Below are positions 12,851-26,308 of a DNA stretch of 64,000 nucleotides, in pieces. Source of the DNA: Danio rerio (lineage: Eukaryota; Chordata; Actinopteri; Cypriniformes; Danionidae); contig NC_133179.1 of assembly GCF_049306965.1 (NCBI RefSeq), positions 18,199,501-18,263,500 of the forward strand, written 5' to 3'. A model generated the notes under the pieces. That model searched no databases and was not told the origin of the DNA. It was given only the letters and a program-made list of their open reading frames with translations. Every line of letters begins with the position of its first letter. The first letter of the stretch is position 1. The position numbers were made by a program, and so were the translations under genes.

Positions 12851-13524
12851 CATGCATTTTAAAACTCACAGGGTAGCAGACAGAAATGCATGCGGGTCGA
12901 TTCCGACGCGGAAGATTCTGCATCCAGATCAGCACGGATCTCCCCGCCTCTTAAAGGGCCATTACTAAATTACAAAGGCCTCAAAAATAGTCTTCTGGCG
13001 CCATCTCGTGGACACTCTGACACGCTTTGAGTCTGAATTTTACAAATTTAATATAAAAAAATATTTATAGGAAAACTGTTATTTATAATTACACCAAATA
13101 AATATGACAATTATCAGTAATTTCAAACACATCTTTTGGCCAAATTTGAGGATTGTATACTTTTTTATATGCCCCAAATACTCGATACAATTTTTTAATA
13201 AAAAAATTTTTAATTCAAAAACTACAAATCTTATCGGCATGAGGACATACAGCAACCATCTCATGAGCAGAAGGCAGCTTTTGACCAAATTTGGGGCTTG
13301 TAGCATCTAAGTCCTGGGAGGAGAAGCGATTGCTTTTTTTAGGTCAGAAGCCGGAATAATAATAATAATAATAAGAATAAGTTTAAGTAGCATTACAGTA
13401 TGTTGGCTTTCTCAAGCCAACATAATAACTAGACAGTAAAGTTCGTCGAGACAAACTTTGAGGCTGGCTTGACAAAGCCTGTTGGTAATAGTTTATTTAG
13501 TTTAAAAACAGTTTGAAAAAGTAT

Positions 13525-14512
13525 AAGTAGCATGTTATTAGCATGATTCTAGCATGCATTAGCATGATTCTAGCATGGATTAGCATGCTATTAGCATGAG
13601 TGTAGTACAAATTAGCATTTTATTAGCATGATTCTAGTATAAATTAGCATGTTATTAGCATACTTCTAGCATGAATTAGCATGTTACTAGCATGATTCTA
13701 GAATAAATTAGCATGTCACTAGCATGATTCTAGTATGAATTAGCATGCTACTAGCATGATTCTAGCATGAATTAGCATGTCACTAGCATGATTCTAGCAT
13801 GAATTAGCATGTTACTAGTATGATTCTAGCATGAATTAGCATGTTACTAGCATGATTCTAGCATGATTCTAGTATGAATTAGCCTGTTACTATCATGAAT
13901 CTAGTATGAATTAGCAGGTTATTAGCATGATTGTAGCATGAATTAGCATGATTCTAGTATGATTTAGCATGTTACTAGAATGATTCTAGCAAGAATTAGC
14001 ATGTTACTCGCATGATTCTAGCATGAATTAGCATGTTACTAGTATGATTCTAGCATGAATTAGCATGTTACTAGCATGATTCTAGCATGCATTAGCATGT
14101 TACTAGCATGATTCTAGTATAAAGTAGCCTGTTACTATCATGAATCTAGTATAAATTAGCAGGTTATTTGCATGATTCTAGCATGAATTAGCATGATTCT
14201 AGTATGAATTAGCATGTTACTAGAATGATTCTAGCATGAATTAGCATGTTACTCGTATGATTCTAGCAGGAATTAGCATGTTATTAGCATGATTATAGTA
14301 TGAATTAACATGTTACTAGCATGATTCTAGCGTGAATTAGCATGTTATTAGCATGATTTTAGCATGCATTAGCATGTTACTAGCATGATTCCAGTATGAA
14401 TTAGCATGTTATTAGCATGATTCTAGTATGAATTAGCATGTTATTAGCATGATTGTAGTATGAGTTAGCATGTTACTAGCATGATTCTAGTATGAATTAG
14501 CATGTCACATAG
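13525..14512. repeat. 32-bp tandem repeat (TAGCATG array)
   Basis: About thirty units of the same 32-bp repeat as 6690-6960. There are higher-order blocks: 13860-13980 resembles 14110-14230. Confidence 0.9.
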
Positions 14513-14517
14513 CATGC

Positions 14518-15428
14518 TTAGGTGGTTGCTAGGGTATTCTAAGTGGTTGCTAAGTCGTTGCTAGGCAGTTGCTAGGGTGTCCTGAGTGGTTGCTGGGTGG
14601 TTGCTAAGATGTTGCTAGGCGGTTGCTAGGGTGTTGCTAGGTGGTTGCTATGGTGTTCTGAGTGGTTGCTAGGTGGTTGCTAAGGCATTGCTAGGTGGTT
14701 GCTAGGGTGTTCTGAGTGGTTGATAGGTTGTTGCTAGGCAGTTGCTAGGGTGCTCTGATTGGTTGCTAGGTGGTTGCTAAGGTCTTGCTAGGCGGTTGCT
14801 AGGGTGCTCTGTGTAGTTGCTAAGATGTTGCTAGGTGGTTGCTAGGGTGTTCTGAGTGGTTGCTAAGGTGTTGCTAGGCGGTTGCTAGGGTGTTCTAAGT
14901 GGTTGCTAGGTTGTTGCTAAGGTGTTGCTAGGGTGTTCTGAGTGGTTGCTAGGTGGTTGCTAAGGTGTTGCTAGGTGGTTGCTAAGGAGTCCTAAGTGGT
15001 TGCTAGGTGGTTGCTAGGGTATTCTGAGTGGTTGCTAAGGCGTTGCTAGGTGGTTGCTAGGGTGTCCTGAGTGGTTGCTAAGGTGTTGCTAGGTGGTTGC
15101 TAGGGTGTCTTGAGTGGTTGCTAGGTGGTTGCTAAGGCGTTGCTAGGCGGTTGCTAGGGTGTTCTGAGTGGTTGCTAGGTGGTTGCTAAGGTGTTGCTAG
15201 GCGGTTGCTAAGGTGTCCCAAGTGGTTGCTAGGTAGTTGCTAAGGTGTTGCTAGGTGGTTGCTAAGGTATTCTGAGTGGTTGCTAAGGCGTTGCTAGGCG
15301 GTTGCTAGGGTGTCCTGAGTGGTCGCTAGGCCCTTACTAAGGGATTACTAGGCTGTTGCTAGGCGGTTGCTAGGGTAATTTGGGTGGTTGCTAGGCAGTT
15401 GCTAGGGTACCCTGGTTGGTTACTAGGC
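14518..15428. repeat. TTGCTAGG minisatellite
   Basis: Same 10-12-bp subunits and ~54-bp higher-order unit as 6960-8215. The last ~300 bases match the end of the first array closely. Confidence 0.9.
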
Positions 15429-16114
15429 AAGCCTCACATACAAGCTTGATAAAACATTTATACTTAGTAAGCATTTCTAGCAAGTTACAGTACTTGGCTA
15501 GTCAATATTAGCATGTAGCTAATCACTGCTAGCATGTGTAGCATATAGGAAATTCCATTTGCTAGCATGAGTCAAACGAGCCAATCTCCAAGTCTCTACG
15601 ATGTTCTGATGCTGAGATATCGCTGTTGATGAATGGTTGCTAGGGTACTCTGTTTTGTTGCTATGGGCGAGGTTACAGAGTGAACTTGAATTTGGTTGGC
15701 TGTCTAAGTCAAATGAACCAACCCCCATGTCTCTATGACACTGCTATGCAAAGATATGCATCTTGGCCTATTTTAATGGAAGTCTATGGAATCAATTTGG
15801 GGGCGTGGCTTGTGAGCTTCATTATCATATTGAGATGCTCATTGGTTGTCTGAGTCAGATAAGCCATCCCCCAAGTCAATAGGACAATGCTAAGCAAAGA
15901 TATGCATGTAGGCCAGTTATTAACATGAGTCTAGTATGAATTAGCATGTTACTAGCATGATTCTAGTACAAATTAGCACGTCATTAGCATGTTTCCAGTA
16001 TGAGTTAGCATGTCATTAGCATGATTAACATATGAGTAGCATGTTGCTAGCATGATTGGCATGTCATTAGTATGTTAGAATTATAAGCATTTGATAGCAC
16101 AGCTAATTACAGTC

Positions 16115-16680
16115 TATAGGACAGTTGCTAGGGTGCAGTATGCGGTAGTTAGGGGTGTGGCTAGAAAGTTAAAAGCTCAACAGTTATTGGCAGATTGGTA
16201 GTTGGAGTTAAATGAGCTCAGCCATTAGTCTGTAGGACAGTCTGATGCAGAGTTATGAGCTCACAAAGTTTGATCCCATGTTAAGTCAATGAGAGTCTTT
16301 TGTAATGGAAGTCTACGGGACAGTTGCTAGGGTGCAGTATGTGGTAGTTAGGGGTGTGGCTAGAAAGTTAAAAGCTCATCAGTTATTGGCAGATTGGTAG
16401 TTGGAGTTAAATGAGCTCAGCCATTAGTCTGTAGGACAGTCTGATTCAGAGTTATGAACTCACAAAGTTTGATCCCATGTTAAGTCAATGAGAGTCTTTT
16501 GAATTGAAGTCTATGGGACAGTTACTAGGGTCCAAAAGTGGTTGCTAGGGCGTGGCTAGAAAGTTTAAAGGTGATCAGTCATTGACAGTTTGATAGTCTG
16601 AGTTAAATGAGCTCAGAGTTCTGTGCGACAGTCTGACGCAGAGTTACGAGGTCACAAAGTTTGGTCCAATGTTAAGTCTA
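16115..16680. repeat. Three ~195-bp tandem units
   Basis: Same module as 8894-9480, with unit starts near 16121, 16317 and 16515. The first two units resemble each other more than the third. Confidence 0.8.
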
Positions 16681-17023
16681 TGGGATTTTTCCGACAGTCC
16701 CGGGACGTTTTTCGGAAAACCGAAAGTTGGATCAGTCTGAGGAGATATGGCATACCGAGTCAGACCAGTTTGGAGGTCTGGTGTGAGTTTGGTGGTAATA
16801 GCTTGAAAGTTCAAGGAGTAGATAGAGTTTGAATTTTAGTCTCAGAAGAAGAATAATAATAAAATTAATAATAATAATAAGTTTAAATAGTAGAACAGTA
16901 GTCTGGCTTTGACAAGCCAGCCTAATAATAAGTTTACGTGAGATAACAGTATGTTGGCTTTTCAAGCCACCATAATTAGCATGATTCAAGTATACAAGAG
17001 AAGACACTGTGAGGTCTTCAGCA

Positions 17024-17068
17024 TGGTTGTGCGTGCGTGCGTGCGTGTGTGTGTGTTTGTGTGTGTGT
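17024..17068. repeat. GTGC/GT simple repeat
   Basis: (GTGC)n passing into (GT)n, just outside copy C. Confidence 0.85.
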
Positions 17069-17502
17069 CTGTACTGGTTTTGGTGGTTTATGAAGAAACA
17101 AATTTGCATAATTACATGGGAATGACCTAACTGTTTATATGAGGACATGCCTTACACCCTTGCAATTAAAAAAAATAAAAAATCTTATCAATTCTATTAG
17201 TCTTCAACTTATCATGGTATTTTAACATTCAAAATATGCCATGGGTTTCCCATGATGCTTGGGTTCATGGATAGGGGTACTGTAAGGCCATAAAATAAGC
17301 ATGTTTACAATATAAAATACATAATGCTCATGGAGAGTCCTCATAAACCACCAAAACCAAAACTCGCACACAACCTATGAGGTCCCCATGAGTAAACATG
17401 AATATTAATCATACAGAATTAAGTATTTAGCATGTAAAAATGTCACCCTGGATCTCAAAACCAGTCTCATGTTCCAGAAATACATTAATTTAATGCCAAA
17501 AA

Positions 17503-17645
17503 TCATTCATTCATTAATTTTCCTTCTGCTTAGTCTGAGAACATGCAAACAGAAATGCCAACTGGCATAGCTGAGACTCGAACCAGTGACCTTCTTGCTG
17601 TGAGGTGACAATGCTAACCACTGAGCCACTGTGCCATCCCTTCCA
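17503..17645 (-). mobile_element. DANA SINE fragment
   Basis: On the minus strand it reads the tRNA-like start (GGCTCAGTGGTTAGCATTGT-like, with a box-B-like GGTTCGAGTC) and then jumps to the 3' tail ending AATGAATGAATG. The middle of the SINE is deleted. Pol III box features are partly kept, but the element is old. Confidence 0.75.
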
Positions 17646-18285
17646 AAAAATTATTAACAGTGAAATGATTGTGTATTAAAATCATGTTCTAAAAAGACTT
17701 TTGTTTTGTAAATTTCCTGTACTGAAAGTACATCAAAATTAAATTCAAGAACTTAATCTGGGCAACTTTTAAGGCAATTACTTTGTATTTGCGTTTTTTT
17801 TTTTTTTGATAATCCACAGATTCTAGATTTTCAAATTGTTGCATCATGGCCAAATATTGTCCTCTATCCTTACATCTTGTCATCAGTATCAATGAAAAGC
17901 TTATTCATTCATCTTTTAATTTTGACATTTATGATTGGGTTTTGTGGTCCAGGGTCACAAATGTAGTTTTTGTTTGTTTATTTGAAGGTTGGGTTTAGGG
18001 TTTGGGTTGGAGTACGAGTTCAGAATATATACAGTATAAAAGTCATTACATCTATGGGAAGTCCCCACAATGATGTTTGTGTGTGTCTTTTTACTACATT
18101 ATGAGGCCCAATTGTCCCCACAAGTATAATAATACCAATCATAAAGTTTTAATAATGTAAAACTGCAGAAGGTTTTCTAGAAGGGTTGTTTATGGTTAAG
18201 GTTTGGAGAATTTTGGAAAATAGAGTCAGTACAGGACAATTGATTTTGTCTATGAGAAGACCCCATAAAACATGAAAACCCATCA

Positions 18286-18291
18286 TGTGTT

Positions 18292-18352
<61 letters not shown>
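18286..18352. repeat. (TG)n(AG)n microsatellite
   Basis: A TG run followed by an AG run, about 65 bases in all. Confidence 0.95.
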
Positions 18353-18355
<3 letters not shown>

Positions 18356-18579
18356 AAGTGTGTGACTCTAATCTAGCAGCATGGAGGGGAAGCCGAACAC
18401 CGGATCTACTGATGTGTCAGAAAACATTCACAGCCATGCCTGGTTGAGGAGCGCTAAATAATGCATCACATCCCCATGGCATGTAGCATTTGAAACTGCC
18501 TACTGATTTACATGCAGAAATATTTACAATTATATCTGTCTGTCTTTATACCATTGATAGACAATCCAAAAAATCTCAC

Positions 18580-18732
18580 CAAGTCTTTAGATGTGCCCAT
18601 TCTCTTGAGCCCGTCCAGAGGCAGAAGATCGGCCGAGTCCTTGTGAGTGAATTGAGTGGCTTGTTTGAGTCTCCTCTGCTGATGCATGATGGCTTTGTCC
18701 CTCATCTCCAACTCCTTCTTGCCCTCACTCAT
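18580..18732 (-). CDS. Candidate first coding exon of an unidentified gene
   Basis: An ATG in good context (AAAACCATGAG) at 18732 opens 51 codons that end exactly at a GTGAGATTT donor (18571-18579). The peptide begins MSEGKKELEMRDKAIMHQQR and continues with LKQATQFTHKDSADLLPLDG and LKRMGTSKDL. It is charged, rich in Lys/Arg/Gln at first and probably helical, unlike the repeat-derived frames nearby. The frame continues upstream of the ATG for some 20 codons, so the start is a choice based on context. A pyrimidine-rich, CpG-bearing stretch at 19030-19300 could be a 5' UTR or promoter. I do not recognise the family and found no further exon at lower coordinates; the rest may lie outside the window. 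Confidence 0.4.
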
Positions 18733-19144
18733 GGTTTTTGGTGGCGGAGAGGTGAAATAAACACTAACCGAAGCACTAATGAACCTACTAAGCACTGATG
18801 GGTGAGAGTCAGCAAGACTGTGACCCTGATTTACAGCTAGACAGTCTCATACACGCTTCCCCTAAAGCACACACACGCATGTGACAAATGCAGGTTCAAA
18901 GGCATCAAAAAATGGCCAATTTTCCACCCTCGAATAGCAAGTTCTAAGCAAACATAAGTTGGAATTACTCCGCTTAAGTCCCCCGTTGTAATCTCTGGAT
19001 CCTGATAATCTGCTCCAGTGGATTGACAGCTGTCAGTCCAGTGCAGTGATTGGTTTGGTGTTCATGGTGTGTGTGTGCGTGTGTGTTTTGGAGAGAGCTC
19101 CGTCCTGGTGATGTTCACCCTGTCCTTGCAGCGCTGCAGAGACG

Positions 19145-19284
19145 AAGCGTCCTTCTCTCTTTCCCTCTCGTTCTCTATCTCTCCTCCCCTGCTCTCTCTC
19201 TCTCTCTCTCTCTATCTTTCTGCACCTCCCTCTGTCTTTCTCCACCTACTTCTCTTTCGTTTCTCTCGCTCTCTCTCTCTCATA
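19145..19284. repeat. CT-rich simple repeat
   Basis: Pyrimidine tract of TCTC repeats. It generates serine/leucine-rich spurious frames on the plus strand and GA-rich ones on the minus strand. Confidence 0.8.
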
Positions 19285-19708
19285 CTGTCCTTTCAAAGTG
19301 ACTTTTCATTAATTAGCTTCGATTGTTGATGTTTTTTTTGACATACTATGCTTGACCTTCATCTTTTGTGTTATTTTTACCCACACACACATGCACTTGT
19401 GGTAAAAATACTTATTTGGAAGTCTGCCCAGTAGATTTAACACCTTGTACACAACAAAGTGACATTTTTTGATCAGAAATAAGATTAAAAGTATAGATGT
19501 TTTCATTAATATTTAGAATAGATGTTTAATATTTGAAGGTAGTTTAAAGGGTCATTTATTTGAGATATTATTTATGTTTAAGTCATAATTTCAGCCTTCA
19601 GTCTCATGCCTCATCTTTCAGAAATCGTTCCAACCACTTATTTGTTACTCAAGAAACATTTCATTTTATTATCAATGCTGAGAATAGTTGTTTTATCTAA
19701 AATCAATG

Positions 19709-19713
<5 letters not shown>

Positions 19714-19795
<82 letters not shown>
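19714..19795. repeat. (TA)n microsatellite
   Basis: Pure TA run of about 80 bases. Confidence 0.95.
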
Positions 19796-19797
<2 letters not shown>

Positions 19798-19952
19798 ATT
19801 TGATATATTATTGTAATTATTATATATTAATTAATATATTAGATTTTTTATATAATTATATAGTATTTATTATTTAATTATTTAGTATTTATTATTTTAG
19901 TATTTTGTTTAAATTATGTATTATTTAGTACTTATTCAGGTATTTAGTATTT

Positions 19953-22049
<2,097 letters not shown>

Positions 22050-22552
22050 TACAGTTGAGGTTGGATTATTTTTTTTTTTTTTCAAACATTTCCCAAATTA
22101 TGTTTAGCAGAGCAAGGAAATTTTCACTGTATGTCTGATAATATTTTTTCTTCTGGAAAAAGTCAGATTTGTTTATTTTTGCTAGAATAAAAGCACTTTT
22201 CAATTTTTTTAAGGTCAAAATTATTAGCCCCTTTAAACTATATATTTTTCCGATAGTCTAGAACAAACCATCGTTATACAATAACTTGCCTAATTACCCT
22301 AATCTGCCTAGTTAACCTAATTAACCTAGTTAAGCTTTAAATGTCACTTTAAGCTGTATAGAAGTGTTTTGAAAAATATATAGTGAATATTATTTATTGT
22401 CATCATGGCAAAGATAAAAAAAATCAGTTATTAGCGATGAGTTATTAAAACCAGTATGTTTAGAAATGTGCTGAAAAAAAGCTTCTCTCCGTTAAACAGA
22501 AATTGGGGAAACAAATAATTCAGGGTGGCTAATAATTCTGACATCAACAGTA
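22050..22552. mobile_element. Zebrafish MITE, second copy of the 11859 family
   Basis: TACAGTTGAGGTTGGATTAT at the left, AATTCTGACATCAACAGTA at the right. The interior matches the copy at 11859-12390, including TTACCCTAATCTGCCTAGTT. An extra terminal-like piece (GGCTAATAATTTTGTCTTCA) follows at 22566-22585, suggesting another truncated copy abutting it. Confidence 0.85.
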
Positions 22553-23559
22553 TATATTTACAGGATGGCTAATAATTTTGTCTTCAATTGCATATATAAT
22601 CAGTTCATTTATCCGTACTGTATTATTAATAAAGTTATTTATATATACAAATATTTCAAAAGCTACTAAACAAATATTTTAGCTTTACATACGGTATAAT
22701 ACATTTTATAAGGATGGGTTCGATGTATTTAAACTAAAATGTATATAATAAGTAGATCACTGAACAACAATAAAATATTCAGTCATTGGTATACACTAGA
22801 CTTCCAAAGAATTCCAAGAGATCTGTCGGTCATTTCTTTAGAAATCCTCTGATGATGTTCAAATCCGTCGTCACTGAAACACATGCAGGAATAAAGTTGT
22901 AGGTTTAGTCGAATTGTGTTGCCATGCCATGTAATATACACAAGCTTAAAACATTAGTTCACCTCTAGAATAAAGTTTCCTGAATATTTTTAATAATATT
23001 TTATTAATATTTTTTAATACGTTTTACTCACCTCCTTGTCATCCAGTTAAAGTTCATTTTAACCACAAACGCTTGTCTGGCACTAGCTATTTACTAAGCT
23101 TTTGTAGTTGTAAGTAGGCCTACATGTTTGTTTGTTTTTTTAAGAAAATGCATTGCCAAATGGTTTCACTTGGTAAGACCCTTACTCCTCATTTGGGATC
23201 ATTCAAGCTGTATCAAAACTGCAATTTGTAAGTATAAGCTATTTTGCACCATATAAAGTCCACTATTAAATCCCTGCATGTTTTCCTCAAACATCTTCTT
23301 TTTTGACTGAAAAAATAAAGAGAAGAACATCTTGGATGAGTAACTATGGGGTGAGTAAATGATTAGGATTTTTTTATTCTGTAAGTGAACTAATCCTTTA
23401 ACCACATGATCCTGTTTACAGGTGGCTTATCTTTACTGGGACATCTGCTCCACATTAAGACCCAGTGACCAGAGTCATGCCAACACAACCACAGTGCAGA
23501 TGTCAAAGACAGTGAAGGACAATGGTAAGACGCTAAGGCAAATAAATCAACCATGTGTT

Positions 23560-24330
23560 ACATCAACCGTTTGATTTATAAACATGGTGTATGCACAAAA
23601 TAGCGGAAATGTTTGGAAATGACAGCACCCCATATTGACAGAAAACAGAATTGTTGACATTTTTGCAGATTTATTAAAAAATGACAAACTGAAATATCAC
23701 AATAAGTATTTAGACTCTTCGCTCAGTATTTAGTAGAAACACTTTTGATACAGCATTTTTGGGAAAGATGCAACAAGTTTTTCACACCTGTATTTGGGGA
23801 TCCTCTCCAGTTCTGTCAGGTTTGATGATAAACGTTGCTGGACATCCATTTTTAGGTCTCTCCAGAGATGCTTAATTGGGTTAAAGTTAGGGCTCTGGCT
23901 GGGCCATTTAAGAACAGTCACTTACTTGTTGTGAAGCCTCCCCTTCATTCTTTTAGCTGTATGCTTAGGGTCATTGTCTTGTTGGAAGGTAAACCTTCAG
24001 CCCAGTCTGAGGTCCTGAGCACTCTGGAGAAGGTTTTTATCCAGGATATCCCTGTACTTGGCGACATTCATCTTTCCCTAGATGCTACTATTTGTCCTGT
24101 CTCTACAGCTGAAAAACACCCCCACAGCATGATGCTGCCACCACCATGCTTCACTGTTAGGACTGTGTTGGACAAGTCCCTGGTTTTCTCCACACATACC
24201 GCTTAGAATTGAGGCCAAAAAGTTCTCATCAGACCAGAGAATCTTATTTCTCACCATCTTAGAATTAAAAGTTATTCAGGTGTATGTTTACTTTTAGAAC
24301 GTTTTCTCTGCAAATATTATGAATCAGACC
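23560..24330 (-). mobile_element. Tc1-like transposon fragment
   Basis: The minus strand encodes the C-terminal half of a Tc1 transposase. [12 protein letters not shown] lies near 24120-24160 and WPSQSPNFNPIKHLWRDLKM near 23850-23912, followed by NLTELERIPKYRCEKLVASF to about 23760. The N(P/F)NPI(E/K)HLW stretch holds part of the DD34E catalytic region, with Lys in place of the expected Glu. Frames are broken between the two blocks and the 5' half is gone. The plus-strand open frame 23868-24206 is the antisense of this coding remnant. Confidence 0.85.
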
Positions 24331-26308
24331 CCTGAACAGTCGATTACACATGGACTTCCTCTGTGAAGTCAGAAGGTAATCTCACTAAGAACAAGAAGAC
24401 AATTAAAAGCACACACAAATAAGTAATTTAAAGCCTTTATTTGTGTCCCTGAACATTTTAATATAACTTTACATTTTTAAGGCAACTTGGGAATGCTCAA
24501 CAAAACCGTCATCCATTTTGGCTCAACAGGTGAAAAAAAAATCTAAACCTAAATGGAACATAAGTTAATGCAACTCCTTTTTATTCAAGGAAACACCTCA
24601 GCAGGTCCTCTTATACATCACAGAGGTTTAGGTCAGGCGCTTAAGTATTTGTGCTTCAATTGTGCAACACTTTTTAAGACACTTCTTACTATTTGAAATA
24701 CGATAATTCCTTTAAGACTATATTAACTGTGTACATTCAAAAACCAGGCACAGGTAGTCAGTCAACATTGAGTCTGGCACATTGAATCTTAAAGGCACAG
24801 TTCAACCTCAAAAAATGTAATAACCTTCATGTATTCTTTCTAATACAAAACAAAATAGAAAATTAAATAGTCTGTATACGTTTTTCTCTGCATTATGAAA
24901 GTTAAGATGACACTGACTTAATTTCAATGGAGAAATGAAATTAGAAATTGGATTTGAAAGGACATTAGGGTTGGTCAATCTGTTTTCATTTGGGTGATCC
25001 ATCACTTTAATGTCCCCTTATCATTGATGATGTTTAATCAGCTTAGGCAAGTTTAGTGTTTCAGTTTTACCTGCAGGATTTATTAATCTGAAGCCTTCAC
25101 TTGTGCATTATTGTAGTACTGTAATATGGCATGTTGTATATCATTAAGATTTTGTTCATGCATTGGAATTAGTACATTCCACGTCAGTAGAAAACATTCT
25201 TGTAGTGTTCTTTCTATATTTGCCCAGATAATGTTTTTGAATACAATGGCAATTCAACCAAGCTTCTGATGGAGATAGTAGTAAGAGTTTTCACCCAAAA
25301 ATGGAGGTTTCTGACTAGCTTTTCTTCCATTGAATAATAAATATATATACAATATATATCAAAGAATTTTGATAACTGGTAGTACTTTGTTTTTTGTTAT
25401 CAATGTCTACTGATTTCCAACATTCTTCAAAACTTTTTTTCTCGTATTTTGTTTCATGTCATTCCAAACCTATATGCTTCAGCTTTTTGTCCATAAAACT
25501 GAAGTAATCGGGTTCCAGGTGTTATGTAAATGAACAGTTTTTGAAAACAATACTTTTCTCTCCATGAAACACAACAATGTTACAGGTAGTTCACACACAA
25601 AATTAAATTGGCTTGTTATTTAATCACCCTCCATCCATCCAAGGTGTATTATGAGTTTTTTTCAGTAGATTTTCAGCTAAAATAAAATGCAATTTATTCA
25701 CTACCACCACTTTGTAAAAAAACTGACTAATTCCTGTCTCCTGACGATACACTCTAAAGGACTAAAGCGAATAGATTGGTCTTTAACAAACTAAATAACA
25801 GTCTGAGCCACCAGTTTTTTTATTCTTTAATAAATTTTACGTGTTGAGTTTATGAGTTTGTTTGAAGTTTGTTTGAATATTTGATTTGTTGGACAGCTGT
25901 TTCTAGCACGGCTTCCTAATACCTCATTGTATCAACAGAAGCCTTGAATACTGTTTTAGTTTAGCCTGTATATTTTCATACTTTTTTTTAGACTCTTAGA
26001 TTCTGTTAGACATTGACTTCTTTAATGTTCAACTGAAGATGAAATGTCACCTTGGATGGCCTGAGGGTGAGTTAATTAACAGCAAACTTTCATTTTTAGG
26101 TGAACTAACTATTTAAAGAATGTTCCAGACTGGTAATGAGAGTAAGAAAAGATGCCCGAATATTCATTTTTGGCTAAACAATCCCTTTAATATCTCCCCC
26201 AGGTTTTTCTTCTGATTTGGTAAACCAATATGGCGATCTCCTCCAATTCTGACATGTCTGCAACAAAATCTGTGCTATCATCATTATCTCCCGTCCGGAT
26301 CCATTGCC
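24331..26308. other. Intergenic or klhl42 3' UTR
   Basis: No exon seen. Lies downstream of the klhl42 stop on the minus strand. Reverse-strand AATAAA hexamers occur near 25820 and 24436-24441, so part may be 3' UTR; which site is used cannot be told from sequence. A diverged member of the GGTGAACTAAC MITE family occupies about 25580-26115. Confidence 0.45.

Larger units (their letters stand above)
13438..16976 (+). repeat. Hairpin-ended satellite element, copy C (fullest)
   Basis: Opens with palindromes at 13438-13459 (AAAGTTCGTCGAGACAAACT plus TT) and GGCTTGACAAAGCC at 13466-13479. It contains a 32-bp array (13525-14512), a TTGCTAGG minisatellite (14518-15428), a stretch nearly identical to copy A (15429-16100), three ~195-bp units (16115-16680), a tail with CGTTTTTCGGAAAACCG and (AAT)n. 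It closes with hairpins CTGGCTTTGACAAGCCAG (16903-16920) and GTTGGCTTTTCAAGCCAC (16953-16970). No open frame. Confidence 0.7.

Noticed and set aside
13079-13310. Overlapping open frames on both strands in copy B
   Set aside because: Low-complexity Ile/Leu/Phe/Lys-rich products of AT-rich DNA with no domain.
13402-13421. Hairpin as a transcription terminator
   Set aside because: Rho-independent terminators are bacterial; here the hairpin is part of the repeat family's ends.
19050-19329. Two plus-strand serine/leucine-rich frames and one minus-strand frame
   Set aside because: Produced by the CT-rich simple repeat.
23868-24206. 112-codon plus-strand frame
   Set aside because: Antisense of Tc1 transposase coding sequence.
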